Origin: Oscillospiraceae bacterium
GTDB taxonomy: Bacteria > Bacillota > Clostridia > Oscillospirales > Ruminococcaceae
Assembly: GCA_009778065.1 (NCBI GenBank)
Contig: WRKM01000001.1
Location: forward strand, 62,001 to 126,000
Direction: 5' to 3'
Length of the DNA stretch: 64,000 bases
Part shown: piece by piece, positions 33,425 through 41,405 of the stretch
Numbering within the stretch: the first letter of the stretch is position 1
How the letters are laid out: each line of letters begins with the position of its first letter
Program-made: the position numbers and the translations under genes
The notes under the pieces: generated by a model
Told to the model about the DNA's origin: nothing
Seen by the model: the letters and a program-made list of their open reading frames with translations, nothing else
The model's database searches: none

Positions 33425-35146
33425 TTATCTGTTTCTTAATGTGTTGCTGTATTCTAAAAGCTCCTGTTCGCTCATGTCCGCAGGACTTTTTTTGTTTTTG
33501 GACCTCTTTATTTCCTCAATTTTCCTTACGTACTCTAAGAGCCGTTCATCGGTATAAGGTACCTCGGAATACATTAGCTTTATCGCTTCTATTTTACCCA
33601 CTTCACTTGGCGAAAATTCGCTCTGTAATGCGGATATGTCCACTGACATACCTTTTTTTAACCTTAAAACGAGTATTTCCAACACACGCTTATTAAATTC
33701 GCTCGTAAAATCCTCTGCTGAAAGTCGTGAAAGTGTTTTATCAAGCTTGTCGGGTGAGTGGAACAGATAGGCGATAACACCCTCTTCGGGGTCCTGTATT
33801 CTCCTGTTTTGAGCCTTACCCCTTATCAGTTTGCTTTTTTCGTCCCTTTCGCTTTTCCGAATGTTGCCTTTTCGGCGTCCGTTTACACTCTCCTCTAAGG
33901 TCTGTGCCGAGATTTGGCAGAGCCGGGATACCTCGCTGATATAAACAGCACGTTCGGTAGGGCTGTCTATCCCCGCAAGTATAATAACCGCACGTTTTAA
34001 ATACTCGCTTTTACCCTCAGGCGTTTCTGTTTCTATACCGTCAGCGGCTTTTTTTAACTCAAACGAAATAACCGAGCGAGATTTTTCCGCAAGCTCCGCA
34101 AACGCCTCACTACCGTACTTTCTTATGTAATCATCGGGGTCCTTCGTGTCGGCGGGAAGCTCAAGAACCCGCGCCGAAAGCCCTGCATTTCCGAGAATAT
34201 TAACTGCTTTTTCAGCCGCTTTCCGACCGCTGACGTCAGAGTCGTAGGCGATTATTACCTGTTCGCAATACTGCCGCATAAGCCGTGCCTGCTCTGCCGT
34301 AATCGCCGTCCCGCAGGTCGCTGTAGCGTTCTCAAAGCCGGCTTGATTAAGCATAATTACGTCCATGTTCCCTTCACAGAGAAACATATGCTTTTTTGCG
34401 GCATTTTTAGCAAAATTAATCGAAAACAAGCTTGAACCTTTATGAAACGCAAGCGTTTCCTTAGTATTGAGATATTTATATCTCTGCTCTTCGGGGTCAA
34501 TCGTGCGTCCGCCGAAGCCGATGACATTACCTCTTCGGTCTATGATAGGGAACATAACGCGATTTCTGAAAAAATCGTATGTATTCGTCTGCCCCCGCGA
34601 CAAAAGCGAAGCTTCTACAAGCTCGTCCTCATCATAATTCTTTGACTTCATATGCTTTTTTAACGCATCCCATTCGCTCGTCGCAAAACCCAGCCCGTAC
34701 TTTCGCAGCGTATTCGGTACAAGCCCCCTCGAATAGAGATAATTAAGTCCGCCTGAGCCGTGAGGGGAATACAATGTATCGCGGTAAAAACGCGCCGCTT
34801 CACGGTTCATTTCGAGGATTCGGGTTTTCTTCACGACAGTTTGGTCGGAAACATTATCTTCAGGAACGGCAAGTCCTGCCTTATCGGCAAGAAAGCGAAC
34901 AGCCTCGGGATAATCTATATTCTCGATTAATCGAATAAACGTAATCGCATCGCCGCCCGCCCCGCAACCAAAGCAATAAAAACTCTGCGACTCCGTATAT
35001 ACATGACATGAGGGTGTTTTTTCCGAGTGAAAAGGACAAAGGCACACATGGTCTCTCCCCGCTCGCTTTAAAACGGTATAAGGCGTTATCACACTTTCTA
35101 TATCAAGGCTGAGCTTTAAACGCTCGATGAAATCTTCCGGAATCAT
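33425..35146 (-). CDS. dnaG: DNA primase DnaG
   Basis: A 573-residue replication primase that lays RNA primers for DNA polymerase. The N-terminal CHC2 zinc finger is present (CLCPFHSEKTPSCHVY with FYCFGCGAGGDAI, about residues 35-70), then the catalytic core with the TOPRIM domain (FLCEGNMDVIMLNQAGFENA; VIIAYDSDVSGRKAAEKA). The C-terminal helicase-binding region (about 430-573) is less conserved. The ATG has only a GGTGA upstream and sits behind a 101-bp gap with an inverted repeat. Confidence 0.97.
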   Translation of the reverse strand: MIPEDFIERLKLSLDIESVITPYTVLKRAGRDHVCLCPFHSEKTPSCHVYTESQSFYCFGCGAGGDAITFIRLIENIDYPEAVRFLADKAGLAVPEDNVSDQTVVKKTRILEMNREAARFYRDTLYSPHGSGGLNYLYSRGLVPNTLRKYGLGFATSEWDALKKHMKSKNYDEDELVEASLLSRGQTNTYDFFRNRVMFPIIDRRGNVIGFGGRTIDPEEQRYKYLNTKETLAFHKGSSLFSINFAKNAAKKHMFLCEGNMDVIMLNQAGFENATATCGTAITAEQARLMRQYCEQVIIAYDSDVSGRKAAEKAVNILGNAGLSARVLELPADTKDPDDYIRKYGSEAFAELAEKSRSVISFELKKAADGIETETPEGKSEYLKRAVIILAGIDSPTERAVYISEVSRLCQISAQTLEESVNGRRKGNIRKSERDEKSKLIRGKAQNRRIQDPEEGVIAYLFHSPDKLDKTLSRLSAEDFTSEFNKRVLEILVLRLKKGMSVDISALQSEFSPSEVGKIEAIKLMYSEVPYTDERLLEYVRKIEEIKRSKNKKSPADMSEQELLEYSNTLRNR

Positions 35147-35168
35147 GTTTATTCACCATGTCCTTCCC

Positions 35169-35230
35169 GCACAAAAGTGCATTTGAAAGTTTCGTTTTCC
35201 CCGATTTGCACCGGTTATTTCAAACTTTCA
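35169..35230 (-). promoter_or_regulatory. Inverted repeats in the dgt-dnaG gap
   Basis: A 9-bp perfect repeat TGAAAGTTT/AAACTTTCA (35184-35192 and 35222-35230), separated by 29 nt, is followed in the minus direction by a small hairpin GCAC-tttt-GTGC (35169-35180) just before the dnaG RBS. It may be a structured leader that tunes dnaG translation; no T run is present. Confidence 0.4.
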
Positions 35231-35247
35231 CCTTCATCTTTTAATCG

Positions 35248-36258
35248 TTAAAACGCCTTCGGTACGCATAACTCCTTAAATACATCAATAGCATAATCGT
35301 CTGTCATGCCCGAAATAAAGTCTGCCGCCGCCCGTTCAGCCCCTTCTTCCGCGGCAATTCTCTGATACTGTTCGGGCATCCTTTCGGGTTTTTTTACATA
35401 CTTGTCGAAAAGAAATTCTATTATGAATTTTACTTTATCCTTTTCGCTGTTTATTTCCTGCTTCAAATATACCCGTTTGAACATAAACGCCCTAAGCTCG
35501 TCATGCGCCTCCTTTGTTTGGTCGTCATAACATATTATGTCGTCGGAATTAGCAAGAATGGAGTTAACAAGTGCGGTTATACGTTTGGTCTTTGTATCTC
35601 CCAAAACCTTCACCGAAAATTCGGGAAGCTCGTTTTCACCTAAAACTCCCGCTCTGATAGCGTCTTCTATATCGTGATTTATGTAGGCTATTTTGTCCGA
35701 AAACCGTACTACTTGTCCCTCGAGTGTTTCCGGCGAACCTTTTGAGGTGTGGTTCAAAATCCCATCGCGAACCTCGGCTGTAAGATTCAGTCCCGCACCG
35801 TCCTTTTCTATAGTGCGAACCACCCTTAAACTCTGTTCGTTGTGGCGGAAGGCAGTACCGCCGCTCCCGCGGAAAACAGCATCCAAAGCCCTTTCTCCGT
35901 CATGTCCGAAAGGAGTATGCCCTAAATCGTGTCCGAGTGCAATCGCCTCGGTAAGGTCTTCGCTGAGCCTTAAAGCACGCGCTATCGTTCGGGCAATTTG
36001 CGAAACCTCAAGCGTATGGGTCAAACGTGTTCGGTAATGCTCCGATTTGGGCATTAAAAACACCTGTGTCTTATGTTTGAGGCGGCGAAAAGAGTTGGAA
36101 TGAATAATCCTGTCTCTGTCGCGTTGAAAATCGGTTCTCAGCGGACAGGGTGTCTCCGCTCGCTCACGCCCTTTACTATGCTCGGAAAAACAAGCCCTCT
36201 CTGATAGTAAGAACTTTTCATTTTCGTTTTGCAGTACTTTTAAATTTAATTCTCTCAT
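35248..36258 (-). CDS. dgt: dGTPase-like HD-domain deoxynucleotide triphosphohydrolase
   Basis: A 336-residue enzyme of the dGTPase type 2 group that hydrolyses dNTPs to nucleoside and triphosphate. The HD metal site is visible as RTRLTHTLEVSQIAR and ALGHDLGHTPFGHDGE (about residues 78-130), followed by VVRFSDKIAYINHDIEDA. The starting block DRDRIIHSNSFRRLKHKTQVF is typical. The gene is first in the order dgt-dnaG-rpoD, common in Clostridia. The RBS before ATG 36258 is weak (AGAAATAATT), and no good promoter was found. Confidence 0.93.
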   Translation of the reverse strand: MRELNLKVLQNENEKFLLSERACFSEHSKGRERAETPCPLRTDFQRDRDRIIHSNSFRRLKHKTQVFLMPKSEHYRTRLTHTLEVSQIARTIARALRLSEDLTEAIALGHDLGHTPFGHDGERALDAVFRGSGGTAFRHNEQSLRVVRTIEKDGAGLNLTAEVRDGILNHTSKGSPETLEGQVVRFSDKIAYINHDIEDAIRAGVLGENELPEFSVKVLGDTKTKRITALVNSILANSDDIICYDDQTKEAHDELRAFMFKRVYLKQEINSEKDKVKFIIEFLFDKYVKKPERMPEQYQRIAAEEGAERAAADFISGMTDDYAIDVFKELCVPKAF

Positions 36259-36388
36259 AATTATTTCTACAAAATTCTTGGCATATGACCTTTTTTTTAT
36301 TTTAAAATCGTCAGTTTGCCCAAAATTTTAAGCTCTGTTTTGTATAAATCTCACATCGCACATACTTCTATACGCCGCCACGGCAAGA

Positions 36389-36410
36389 AACCGCCCGTTT
36401 CAGGGCGGTT
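36389..36410 (-). terminator. Terminator downstream of rpmE
   Basis: An 8-bp stem AACCGCCC/GGGCGGTT with a 6-nt loop, 15 bp after the rpmE stop, followed on the minus strand by TTTCTTG. Confidence 0.7.
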
Positions 36411-36425
36411 AAAATAAACCGTAAA

Positions 36426-36632
36426 TTATTGCTTTTCAATATTGTATTTCTTATTAAACTTAGAAACACGACCGCCACTGTCAACTAACTTTTGCTTTCC
36501 CGTGAAAAACGGATGACACTTTGAGCAGATTTCCACCTTTATATCTTTCTTAGTGGAACGGGTGGGGATAAGCTCTCCGCATAAGCATTTTATGGTTGTT
36601 TCTTCATAGTTCGGATGTATATCCTGTTTCAT
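36426..36632 (-). CDS. rpmE: Ribosomal protein L31 (RpmE)
   Basis: A 68-residue ribosomal protein of the zinc-containing type: [14 protein letters not shown] and [20 protein letters not shown] hold the cysteine ligands. RBS GGCGGTGA precedes the ATG. It follows rpmB by 38 bp and is probably transcribed from the same promoter. Confidence 0.97.
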   Translation of the reverse strand: MKQDIHPNYEETTIKCLCGELIPTRSTKKDIKVEICSKCHPFFTGKQKLVDSGGRVSKFNKKYNIEKQ

Positions 36633-36670
36633 TTTTTCACCGCCTTGTATAGTTGTATACCTGTTATGAT

Positions 36671-36946
36671 TTACAGAGCCGCACTCTCAGCGGCTACGCT
36701 TTCGCTGACGATTTCCTGTAAACCCACTTGGGTTTCCGCCTCTAACGACCTTATGGGTCTTGAGGCTCTCTCGACCTTGCCTGAGCGCAGACATCTTGTG
36801 CAGGCGTGAACACGGCAGGGAGTTCCGTTCACGACAGCCTTTACTTTTTGAACATTCGGTTTAAATGTTCTGTTTGTACGTCTGTGCGAGTGTGAAAGTT
36901 TAATCCCGAAGACTGTGCTTTTACCGCATATGCCACATTTTGCCAT
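36671..36946 (-). CDS. rpmB: Ribosomal protein L28 (RpmB) with C-terminal extension
   Basis: A 91-residue protein whose first 65 residues are typical L28 ([42 protein letters not shown]), with two CxxC pairs of the zinc-containing type. L28 is usually about 62 residues. The extra acidic/Ala-rich tail after ERASRP (about 27 residues, ending [12 protein letters not shown]) is not part of the core and its role is unknown. RBS AAAGGGGTG lies upstream. Confidence 0.96.
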   Translation of the reverse strand: MAKCGICGKSTVFGIKLSHSHRRTNRTFKPNVQKVKAVVNGTPCRVHACTRCLRSGKVERASRPIRSLEAETQVGLQEIVSESVAAESAAL

Positions 36947-37048
36947 TGTCTTACACCCCTTTCCTGATGATTATTAAGGAATAAAAGATGATAAATAAAC
37001 TGACTCAAAATCCTTTATTCGCTATTCATTGTTTTGACACGCTTCAAT

Positions 37049-37077
37049 AGTATAGCAGATATTTTATGGTAAGTCAA
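37049..37077 (-). promoter_or_regulatory. Sigma-A promoter of rpmB-rpmE
   Basis: TTGACT (37077-37072), 17-bp spacer, TATACT (37054-37049) on the minus strand; the leader is about 95 nt. Confidence 0.85.
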
Positions 37078-37145
37078 GGATTTTATGAAATTTTCGTTAA
37101 TTTTTTTAATTTTTATTTCATATACGCGGGTCAATATGATTAAAC

Positions 37146-37619
37146 TTATAAATAAACGCCCTTACCCTCTAAGCTCGCCGCCGCTTTTTTCTCCCGATTA
37201 ACCGCCTCGGCATCGCCGTCTTCTTCATATTTTTTTATCAGCTCTGTACGCGCATGGTAAATAATCGCCGCACTCTCGTCATAAATAGGGTTACTCTCTT
37301 CTAAATAGGCTGAAAGAATATTGACGGCTTGTTCAAAGTCGCCGTTTTTATATGCCTCTTTACCTCTTATGAGTTCGTCAAGAACGGACTGTGCCGCCGG
37401 TTCTGCATTTTCCGTGTTTGTTTGTGTCACGAGTTCGGACATAGGCACTTCAAGCACGCCCGAAAGATACTCTAACGTGCGGATAGAAGGAAACGCCGCC
37501 CCGCTCTCGATTTGACTGAGCATATTCCGAGTTATGTACCCGCCCACAACATCAGATTGGGTCATTTTTCTCGCAAGACGCGCTTCTTTGAGTTTTTTAC
37601 CTAAAATTATACCGTTCAT
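37146..37619 (-). CDS. XRE-family regulator with C-terminal TPR-like region
   Basis: About 157 residues. The N-terminal helix-turn-helix (LGKKLKEARLARKMTQSDVV; NMLSQIESGAAFPSIRTLEYLS) is of the Cro/C1 type; the C-terminal 80 residues are helical and TPR-like (ELIRGKEAYKNGDFEQAVNILSAY). It faces away from the NfeD-flotillin operon across a 249-bp region that contains two near-identical palindromes, one at each promoter. Autoregulation and control of the operon are therefore likely (inference from sequence). ATG 37619 is chosen; a TTG at 37643 would add 8 residues without support. Confidence 0.85.
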   Translation of the reverse strand: MNGIILGKKLKEARLARKMTQSDVVGGYITRNMLSQIESGAAFPSIRTLEYLSGVLEVPMSELVTQTNTENAEPAAQSVLDELIRGKEAYKNGDFEQAVNILSAYLEESNPIYDESAAIIYHARTELIKKYEEDGDAEAVNREKKAAASLEGKGVYL

Positions 37620-37663
37620 ATTTTTCCATGCCCTTTTGCACAAAAGATAAATAATAAATCTTG

Positions 37664-37680
37664 AGTAAATCTGATTTACT
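37664..37680. promoter_or_regulatory. Operator-like palindrome O1 at the XRE promoter
   Basis: AGTAAAT-ctg-ATTTACT, a perfect 7-bp inverted repeat, starts 3 bp after the -10 of the XRE gene and so covers the start of transcription. Its core equals that of O2 at 37822-37836 apart from the 3-bp spacer. Confidence 0.65.
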
Positions 37681-37683
37681 TAC

Positions 37684-37712
37684 ATTTTAACACTATAAAA
37701 ATAAAAAATCAA
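37684..37712 (-). promoter_or_regulatory. Sigma-A promoter of the XRE gene
   Basis: TTGATT (37712-37707), 17-bp spacer, TAAAAT (37689-37684) on the minus strand. Confidence 0.75.
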
Positions 37713-37782
37713 GTCTTTTTTCAGAAAAAAATGAATAAAAAATAACGTCCGAAATTTGTGTATTTTTTTTATCGTAAACATC

Positions 37783-37811
37783 TTGACATTAAAGAGAAAA
37801 AGTTCTATAAT
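37783..37811 (+). promoter_or_regulatory. Sigma-A promoter of nfeD-flotillin
   Basis: TTGACA (37783-37788), 17-bp spacer, TATAAT (37806-37811): a full-consensus promoter, 57 bp before the nfeD-like ATG. Confidence 0.88.
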
Positions 37812-37821
37812 TGTAATTAGG

Positions 37822-37836
37822 GTAAATTCTATTTAC
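37822..37836. promoter_or_regulatory. Operator-like palindrome O2 at the nfeD-flotillin promoter
   Basis: GTAAAT-tct-ATTTAC, a perfect 6-bp inverted repeat starting 10 bp after the -10, over the transcription start. It matches the O1 core exactly in both half sites. Confidence 0.65.
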
Positions 37837-37868
37837 AAACATTAAAAAAAGAGAGGGGGTTTTATTTA

Positions 37869-38474
37869 ATGGCGTGGTTTACAAACTGGTGGGATGAACT
37901 TAATATAGTTTTACAAATACTTTATTGTATAGCCATACCGGGGACGTTACTTTTGATTATTCAGACCGTGCTTTTAGTTTTCGGGATAGGCGGTGAGAGT
38001 GCGGAGTTCGATGTTCCCGAAATTGACGCCGCTGATTTATCGACTACGGGCGGTCCCGGTGATTTCGGAATAGCTGGGCTTTTCACCTTTCAGGGAATCG
38101 TAGCGTTTTTCTGTATATTCGGCTGGAGCGGTATAGTTATCATGAACGCGACACAAAACGTCCCGCTCTCGTTAATCTCCGGATTTATACTCGGAATCGG
38201 GGCAATGTTCGGCGTGGCGAAGGTCATTCGCTTCACCGCTTCTCTCGCGTACAACGGGACAGCAGACATCAAGCTCCTAATCGGCGAAAGCGGTACTGTC
38301 TACATACCTATACCGGAGGATAAGTCAAAACGCGGAAAGGTCAATGTGCAAATGGCGGAACGTATGTTTGAGTGTGAGGCTGTCAGTGAGAGCGGTCCTC
38401 TCCCGACAAACACCCCCATCAGAGTTACGGACATAATAAGCGGTAATATTTTAGTGGTAGAAAAAATTATATAA
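37869..38474 (+). CDS. NfeD-like membrane protein
   Basis: A 201-residue protein with three hydrophobic segments (about residues 14-38, 68-85 and 95-115) and a soluble C-terminal beta domain (about 130-201; TVYIPIPEDKSKRGKVNVQM) like the OB-fold of NfeD proteins. NfeD proteins are companions of flotillins in membrane microdomains. Here the gene precedes a flotillin gene by 66 bp and shares its strong promoter. RBS GAGGGGG. The sequence lacks the protease domain of long NfeD forms. Confidence 0.82.
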   Translation: MAWFTNWWDELNIVLQILYCIAIPGTLLLIIQTVLLVFGIGGESAEFDVPEIDAADLSTTGGPGDFGIAGLFTFQGIVAFFCIFGWSGIVIMNATQNVPLSLISGFILGIGAMFGVAKVIRFTASLAYNGTADIKLLIGESGTVYIPIPEDKSKRGKVNVQMAERMFECEAVSESGPLPTNTPIRVTDIISGNILVVEKII

Positions 38475-38540
38475 TGTGTCCGCACACACATCGACCCCGT
38501 AAAGTATTAACTAACAACTATAAACTATCAGGAGGAACTC

Positions 38541-40127
38541 ATGGACCCTAATCTCATTATTTTAATCACAGTTCTCAGCATTATCGGTTTTGCCCTGTTT
38601 ATGGGTATTCTGTCGCGTTACAGAAAATGTCCGTCTGACAAAATTCTCGTGGTCTACGGAAAACTCCGCGCCGACAAAAGCGGACAGGCGCGAAGCTCTA
38701 AGTGTATCCACGGCGGTGCGGCTTTTATCGTGCCTATTTTCCAGTCGTATCAATACATGGACTTAACCCCTATGTCCATTAATGTGGATTTAAGAAGCGC
38801 GCTTTCAAAGCAGAATATCCGCGTTGACGTACCTTCACGCTTCATGGTGGGTATTTCGACAGAAGCGGGTGTAATGCAAAACGCCGCAGAAAGACTGCTC
38901 GGTCTGCGTCTCAATGAAATTCAAGACCTGTCTAAGGATATTATCCTCGGTCAGCTTCGTTTAGTTATCGCGACAATGGAAATAGAGGAAATTAATACCG
39001 ACCGTGATAAGTTCTTGCTTGCGGTTTCAAACAACGTGGAAATAGAGCTCAAGAAAATAGGTTTAAGGCTTATTAACGTAAACGTCACCGACATAAACGA
39101 TGAGTCGGGTTATATCGAGGCTCTCGGAAAAGAAGCGGCGGCGAAAGCAATAAACGACGCTAAAAAATCCGTAGCGGAAAAAGACAGAGACGGTGAAATC
39201 GGTCAGGCAAACGCACAACGCGACCAGCGTATTCAAGTAGCGGCGGCAAACGCTACAGCTGTGCAGGGTGAAAACGATGCTCTGGTAGAAATAGCGCGTT
39301 CAGAAGCGAGTAAGGAACAACGCGAAGCCGAGGCTCGTGCAAAAGCACAAAACGACGCCAAAATAGCCATCGCCGAACGGGACAGAGACGGTGAAATCGG
39401 TCAGGCGCAAGCCCAGCGCGAACAGCGTATAGAAGTCGCGGCAGCAAACGCCGTGGCGGTTCAAGGTGAAAACAACGCTAAAATCGAGGTAGCGAAATCA
39501 GAATCAAATAGGCGCGAAAGAGAAGCCGAAGCCCTAAAACTCGCTATGGCGGCAGAAGCAGTCCAGGCGGCTAAAGCAAAAGAAGAGGCATACGAGGCAC
39601 AGCGAAAAGCCGAGTTAATCAGAGCCGAGCTTGAACGTGCCACACAGCAGGCAGATGTAGTCGTAAAAGCCGAAATTCAAAAGAAACAGGCAGAAATAGA
39701 CGCCGAGGCACAAGCAGAGGTCACCCGCCGACACGCCAAGGGTGAAGCTGACGCTATTTTCGCAAAACTTGACGCACAGGCACGCGGCGCGAAAGAAATA
39801 TTAGTCAAGCAAGCCGACGGTATAAGAGAACTCGTAGACGCGGCAGGCGGAAACGCAGACAGCGCGGTTAAACTGCTGATTGCCGATAAGCTTGAAGAAC
39901 TTACGAGGATTCAGGTTGAAGCGATTAAGAATATTAAGATTGATAAAGTCACGGTCTGGGATTCAGGTTCGGGTAATGCGGACGGAAAAACCGCCACCTC
40001 TGATTTTCTCAGCGGTCTGATGAAATCCGTTCCGCCGCTCGGCGATGTGTTTAAACAGGCGGGTATGGATTTACCTAAGTTTCTCGGAGAAGAAACAGCG
40101 GCATCCGATGAGCAACCTACGCTTTAG
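38541..40127 (+). CDS. Flotillin-like SPFH protein
   Basis: A 528-residue flotillin (YqiK/FloT type) that scaffolds membrane microdomains. An N-terminal membrane segment (LIILITVLSIIGFALFMGIL) precedes the SPFH/band 7 domain (about residues 30-200; ADKSGQARSSKCIHGGAAFI, IEINTDRDKF). A long Glu/Ala coiled coil and a short C-terminal tail follow. Two tandem copies of about 66 residues lie at about 205-270 and 271-336 (each with DRDGEIGQANAQ/QAQAQ and VAAANA-AVQGEN), showing recent duplication inside the coiled coil. RBS AGGAGG. Co-transcribed with the NfeD-like gene. Confidence 0.93.
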   Translation: MDPNLIILITVLSIIGFALFMGILSRYRKCPSDKILVVYGKLRADKSGQARSSKCIHGGAAFIVPIFQSYQYMDLTPMSINVDLRSALSKQNIRVDVPSRFMVGISTEAGVMQNAAERLLGLRLNEIQDLSKDIILGQLRLVIATMEIEEINTDRDKFLLAVSNNVEIELKKIGLRLINVNVTDINDESGYIEALGKEAAAKAINDAKKSVAEKDRDGEIGQANAQRDQRIQVAAANATAVQGENDALVEIARSEASKEQREAEARAKAQNDAKIAIAERDRDGEIGQAQAQREQRIEVAAANAVAVQGENNAKIEVAKSESNRREREAEALKLAMAAEAVQAAKAKEEAYEAQRKAELIRAELERATQQADVVVKAEIQKKQAEIDAEAQAEVTRRHAKGEADAIFAKLDAQARGAKEILVKQADGIRELVDAAGGNADSAVKLLIADKLEELTRIQVEAIKNIKIDKVTVWDSGSGNADGKTATSDFLSGLMKSVPPLGDVFKQAGMDLPKFLGEETAASDEQPTL

Positions 40128-40140
40128 ACTAATAGATTAT

Positions 40141-40169
40141 TGACAGAAACACATTTCTGTGTTATTCTT
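40141..40169 (+). promoter_or_regulatory. Promoter with embedded inverted repeat before the 341-residue surface protein
   Basis: TTGACA (40141-40146), 17-bp spacer, TATTCT (40164-40169). A perfect repeat ACAGAAA-caca-TTTCTGT (40144-40161) overlaps the -35 and spacer. This fits an operator for a regulator, or a weak hairpin terminating the flotillin message. Confidence 0.55.
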
Positions 40170-40202
40170 AATATAATCAATTTTTAAAAGCAGGAGGAAA
40201 AC

Positions 40203-41228
40203 ATGAAATTAAAAAAATTTACCGTAGCGTTAATCGCACTTTCGCTTGTTGCAAGCTTCAGCATATTCGCCGGTGCGGCGGACTTTAACGAAGAAGAAGC
40301 AATAGCGAGAGTAGAAGCGGAGCGAGCCGAGATTCTTGCGGACTCTTCCGCGTGGGATAACTCAAAATGGCTTCAGCTCCACGACAGAGCAGGAGACCAC
40401 AGCGGCATAGACTTTATACTTGAAACACTTCTCGACGAAGTTGAGGAGAAGTTCGGCAGAGCAGACGAGGGCTTTTACCGCTTTATCAGCGTGGTTGACG
40501 CAAGGCACGCCCTTTTCGGCGGCGCGAAGCATAAAATCCTTACGTGGGGCGATGAAACAGCAGACTTTAAGCGTGTGCGTTTTACGGGCTATGACCGCTT
40601 AGACGGTTTAGTCGCACAAGTAACCTACTACAACGACAGGCTCCCCGATGACAACCAACCCACATCGGGCATGATTCCCGCAGAGTTTATACGCCAAGCG
40701 GCAGACCACAAACACGCCATGAGAATTCAGACTCATGACAATGATTTAGCCGACTTTTACATTTTAGAGGTCATCATTGAACATTATCCCGATGGCGAAG
40801 ACGGCGAAAAAGTTGAAGTTTACAGACTCTCCGAAGACCCTATAATCCAAGCCATGCACATAGGCGAAAGATTCGAGGGCGGCTCAATGGGTATGATGAT
40901 TTCGGGTGGTGCGTCTTTCCTCATCATCGACAAGGATAACTTAGACCCTCCGCTATACATCCCGCCTGAAGACGGCGAAGAAGAGCCTGCTTCCGATGAA
41001 AGCGGTAACGACGAAAACAATGACGAACCCATTCCCGCCGCGGAAACTCCCGCCGCAGAAGCTCCAGTAGCCGAAACTCCCGAAGCCGTAGCTCCCGCTC
41101 CCACAGCTGATGCGGGCAGTGACAGTAATGAAGGCTCCTCCGGCGTCCTTTCTACAGTATTATTGATTGTCGGCGGCTTGTTTGTCCTCATTGCAATTAT
41201 AGGAATCATCGTTAAAAAGAAGAAATAG
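40203..41228 (+). CDS. Cell-surface protein with Pro/Ala/Glu stalk and C-terminal anchor, unknown function
   Basis: A 341-residue protein with a signal peptide (KFTVALIALSLVASFSIFAG, cleavage near Ala25). A soluble domain of about 220 residues follows (HKILTWGDETADFKRV; FYILEVIIEHYPDGED; MGMMISGGASFLIIDKDN), then a repetitive Pro/Ala/Glu stalk (about 262-305, units like ETPAAEAPVA), a transmembrane helix (STVLLIVGGLFVLIAIIGII) and a KKKK tail. The soluble domain matches no family I know. It follows the flotillin gene by 75 bp but has its own promoter, and a strong terminator closes the unit. A link to the microdomain proteins is only positional. Confidence 0.75.
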   Translation: MKLKKFTVALIALSLVASFSIFAGAADFNEEEAIARVEAERAEILADSSAWDNSKWLQLHDRAGDHSGIDFILETLLDEVEEKFGRADEGFYRFISVVDARHALFGGAKHKILTWGDETADFKRVRFTGYDRLDGLVAQVTYYNDRLPDDNQPTSGMIPAEFIRQAADHKHAMRIQTHDNDLADFYILEVIIEHYPDGEDGEKVEVYRLSEDPIIQAMHIGERFEGGSMGMMISGGASFLIIDKDNLDPPLYIPPEDGEEEPASDESGNDENNDEPIPAAETPAAEAPVAETPEAVAPAPTADAGSDSNEGSSGVLSTVLLIVGGLFVLIAIIGIIVKKKK

Positions 41229-41240
41229 TCCTGACAAATA

Positions 41241-41279
41241 AAACGGGGTGTGATATTTTACATCACACCCCCGTTTTTT
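41241..41279 (+). terminator. Strong terminator after the 341-residue surface protein
   Basis: AAACGGG(G)GTGTGAT pairs with ATCACAC(C)CCCGTTT over a 7-nt loop and is followed by T6. Confidence 0.9.
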
Positions 41280-41334
41280 ATGTAGTATTTATGGAATTTA
41301 AACAAAATAAACTGTTCCGGGGTTCCCCCGCCTC

Positions 41335-41363
41335 TTTACTTTCCCCTCGTTATATGGTATAAT
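41335..41363 (+). promoter_or_regulatory. Sigma-A promoter of recJ-rel
   Basis: TTTACT (41335-41340), 17-bp spacer, TATAAT (41358-41363), 42 bp before the recJ ATG. Confidence 0.65.
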
Positions 41364-41405
41364 TGTAAAAACCCCACCTTTAAAAACCGAAAGGAACCCT
41401 CTCTT

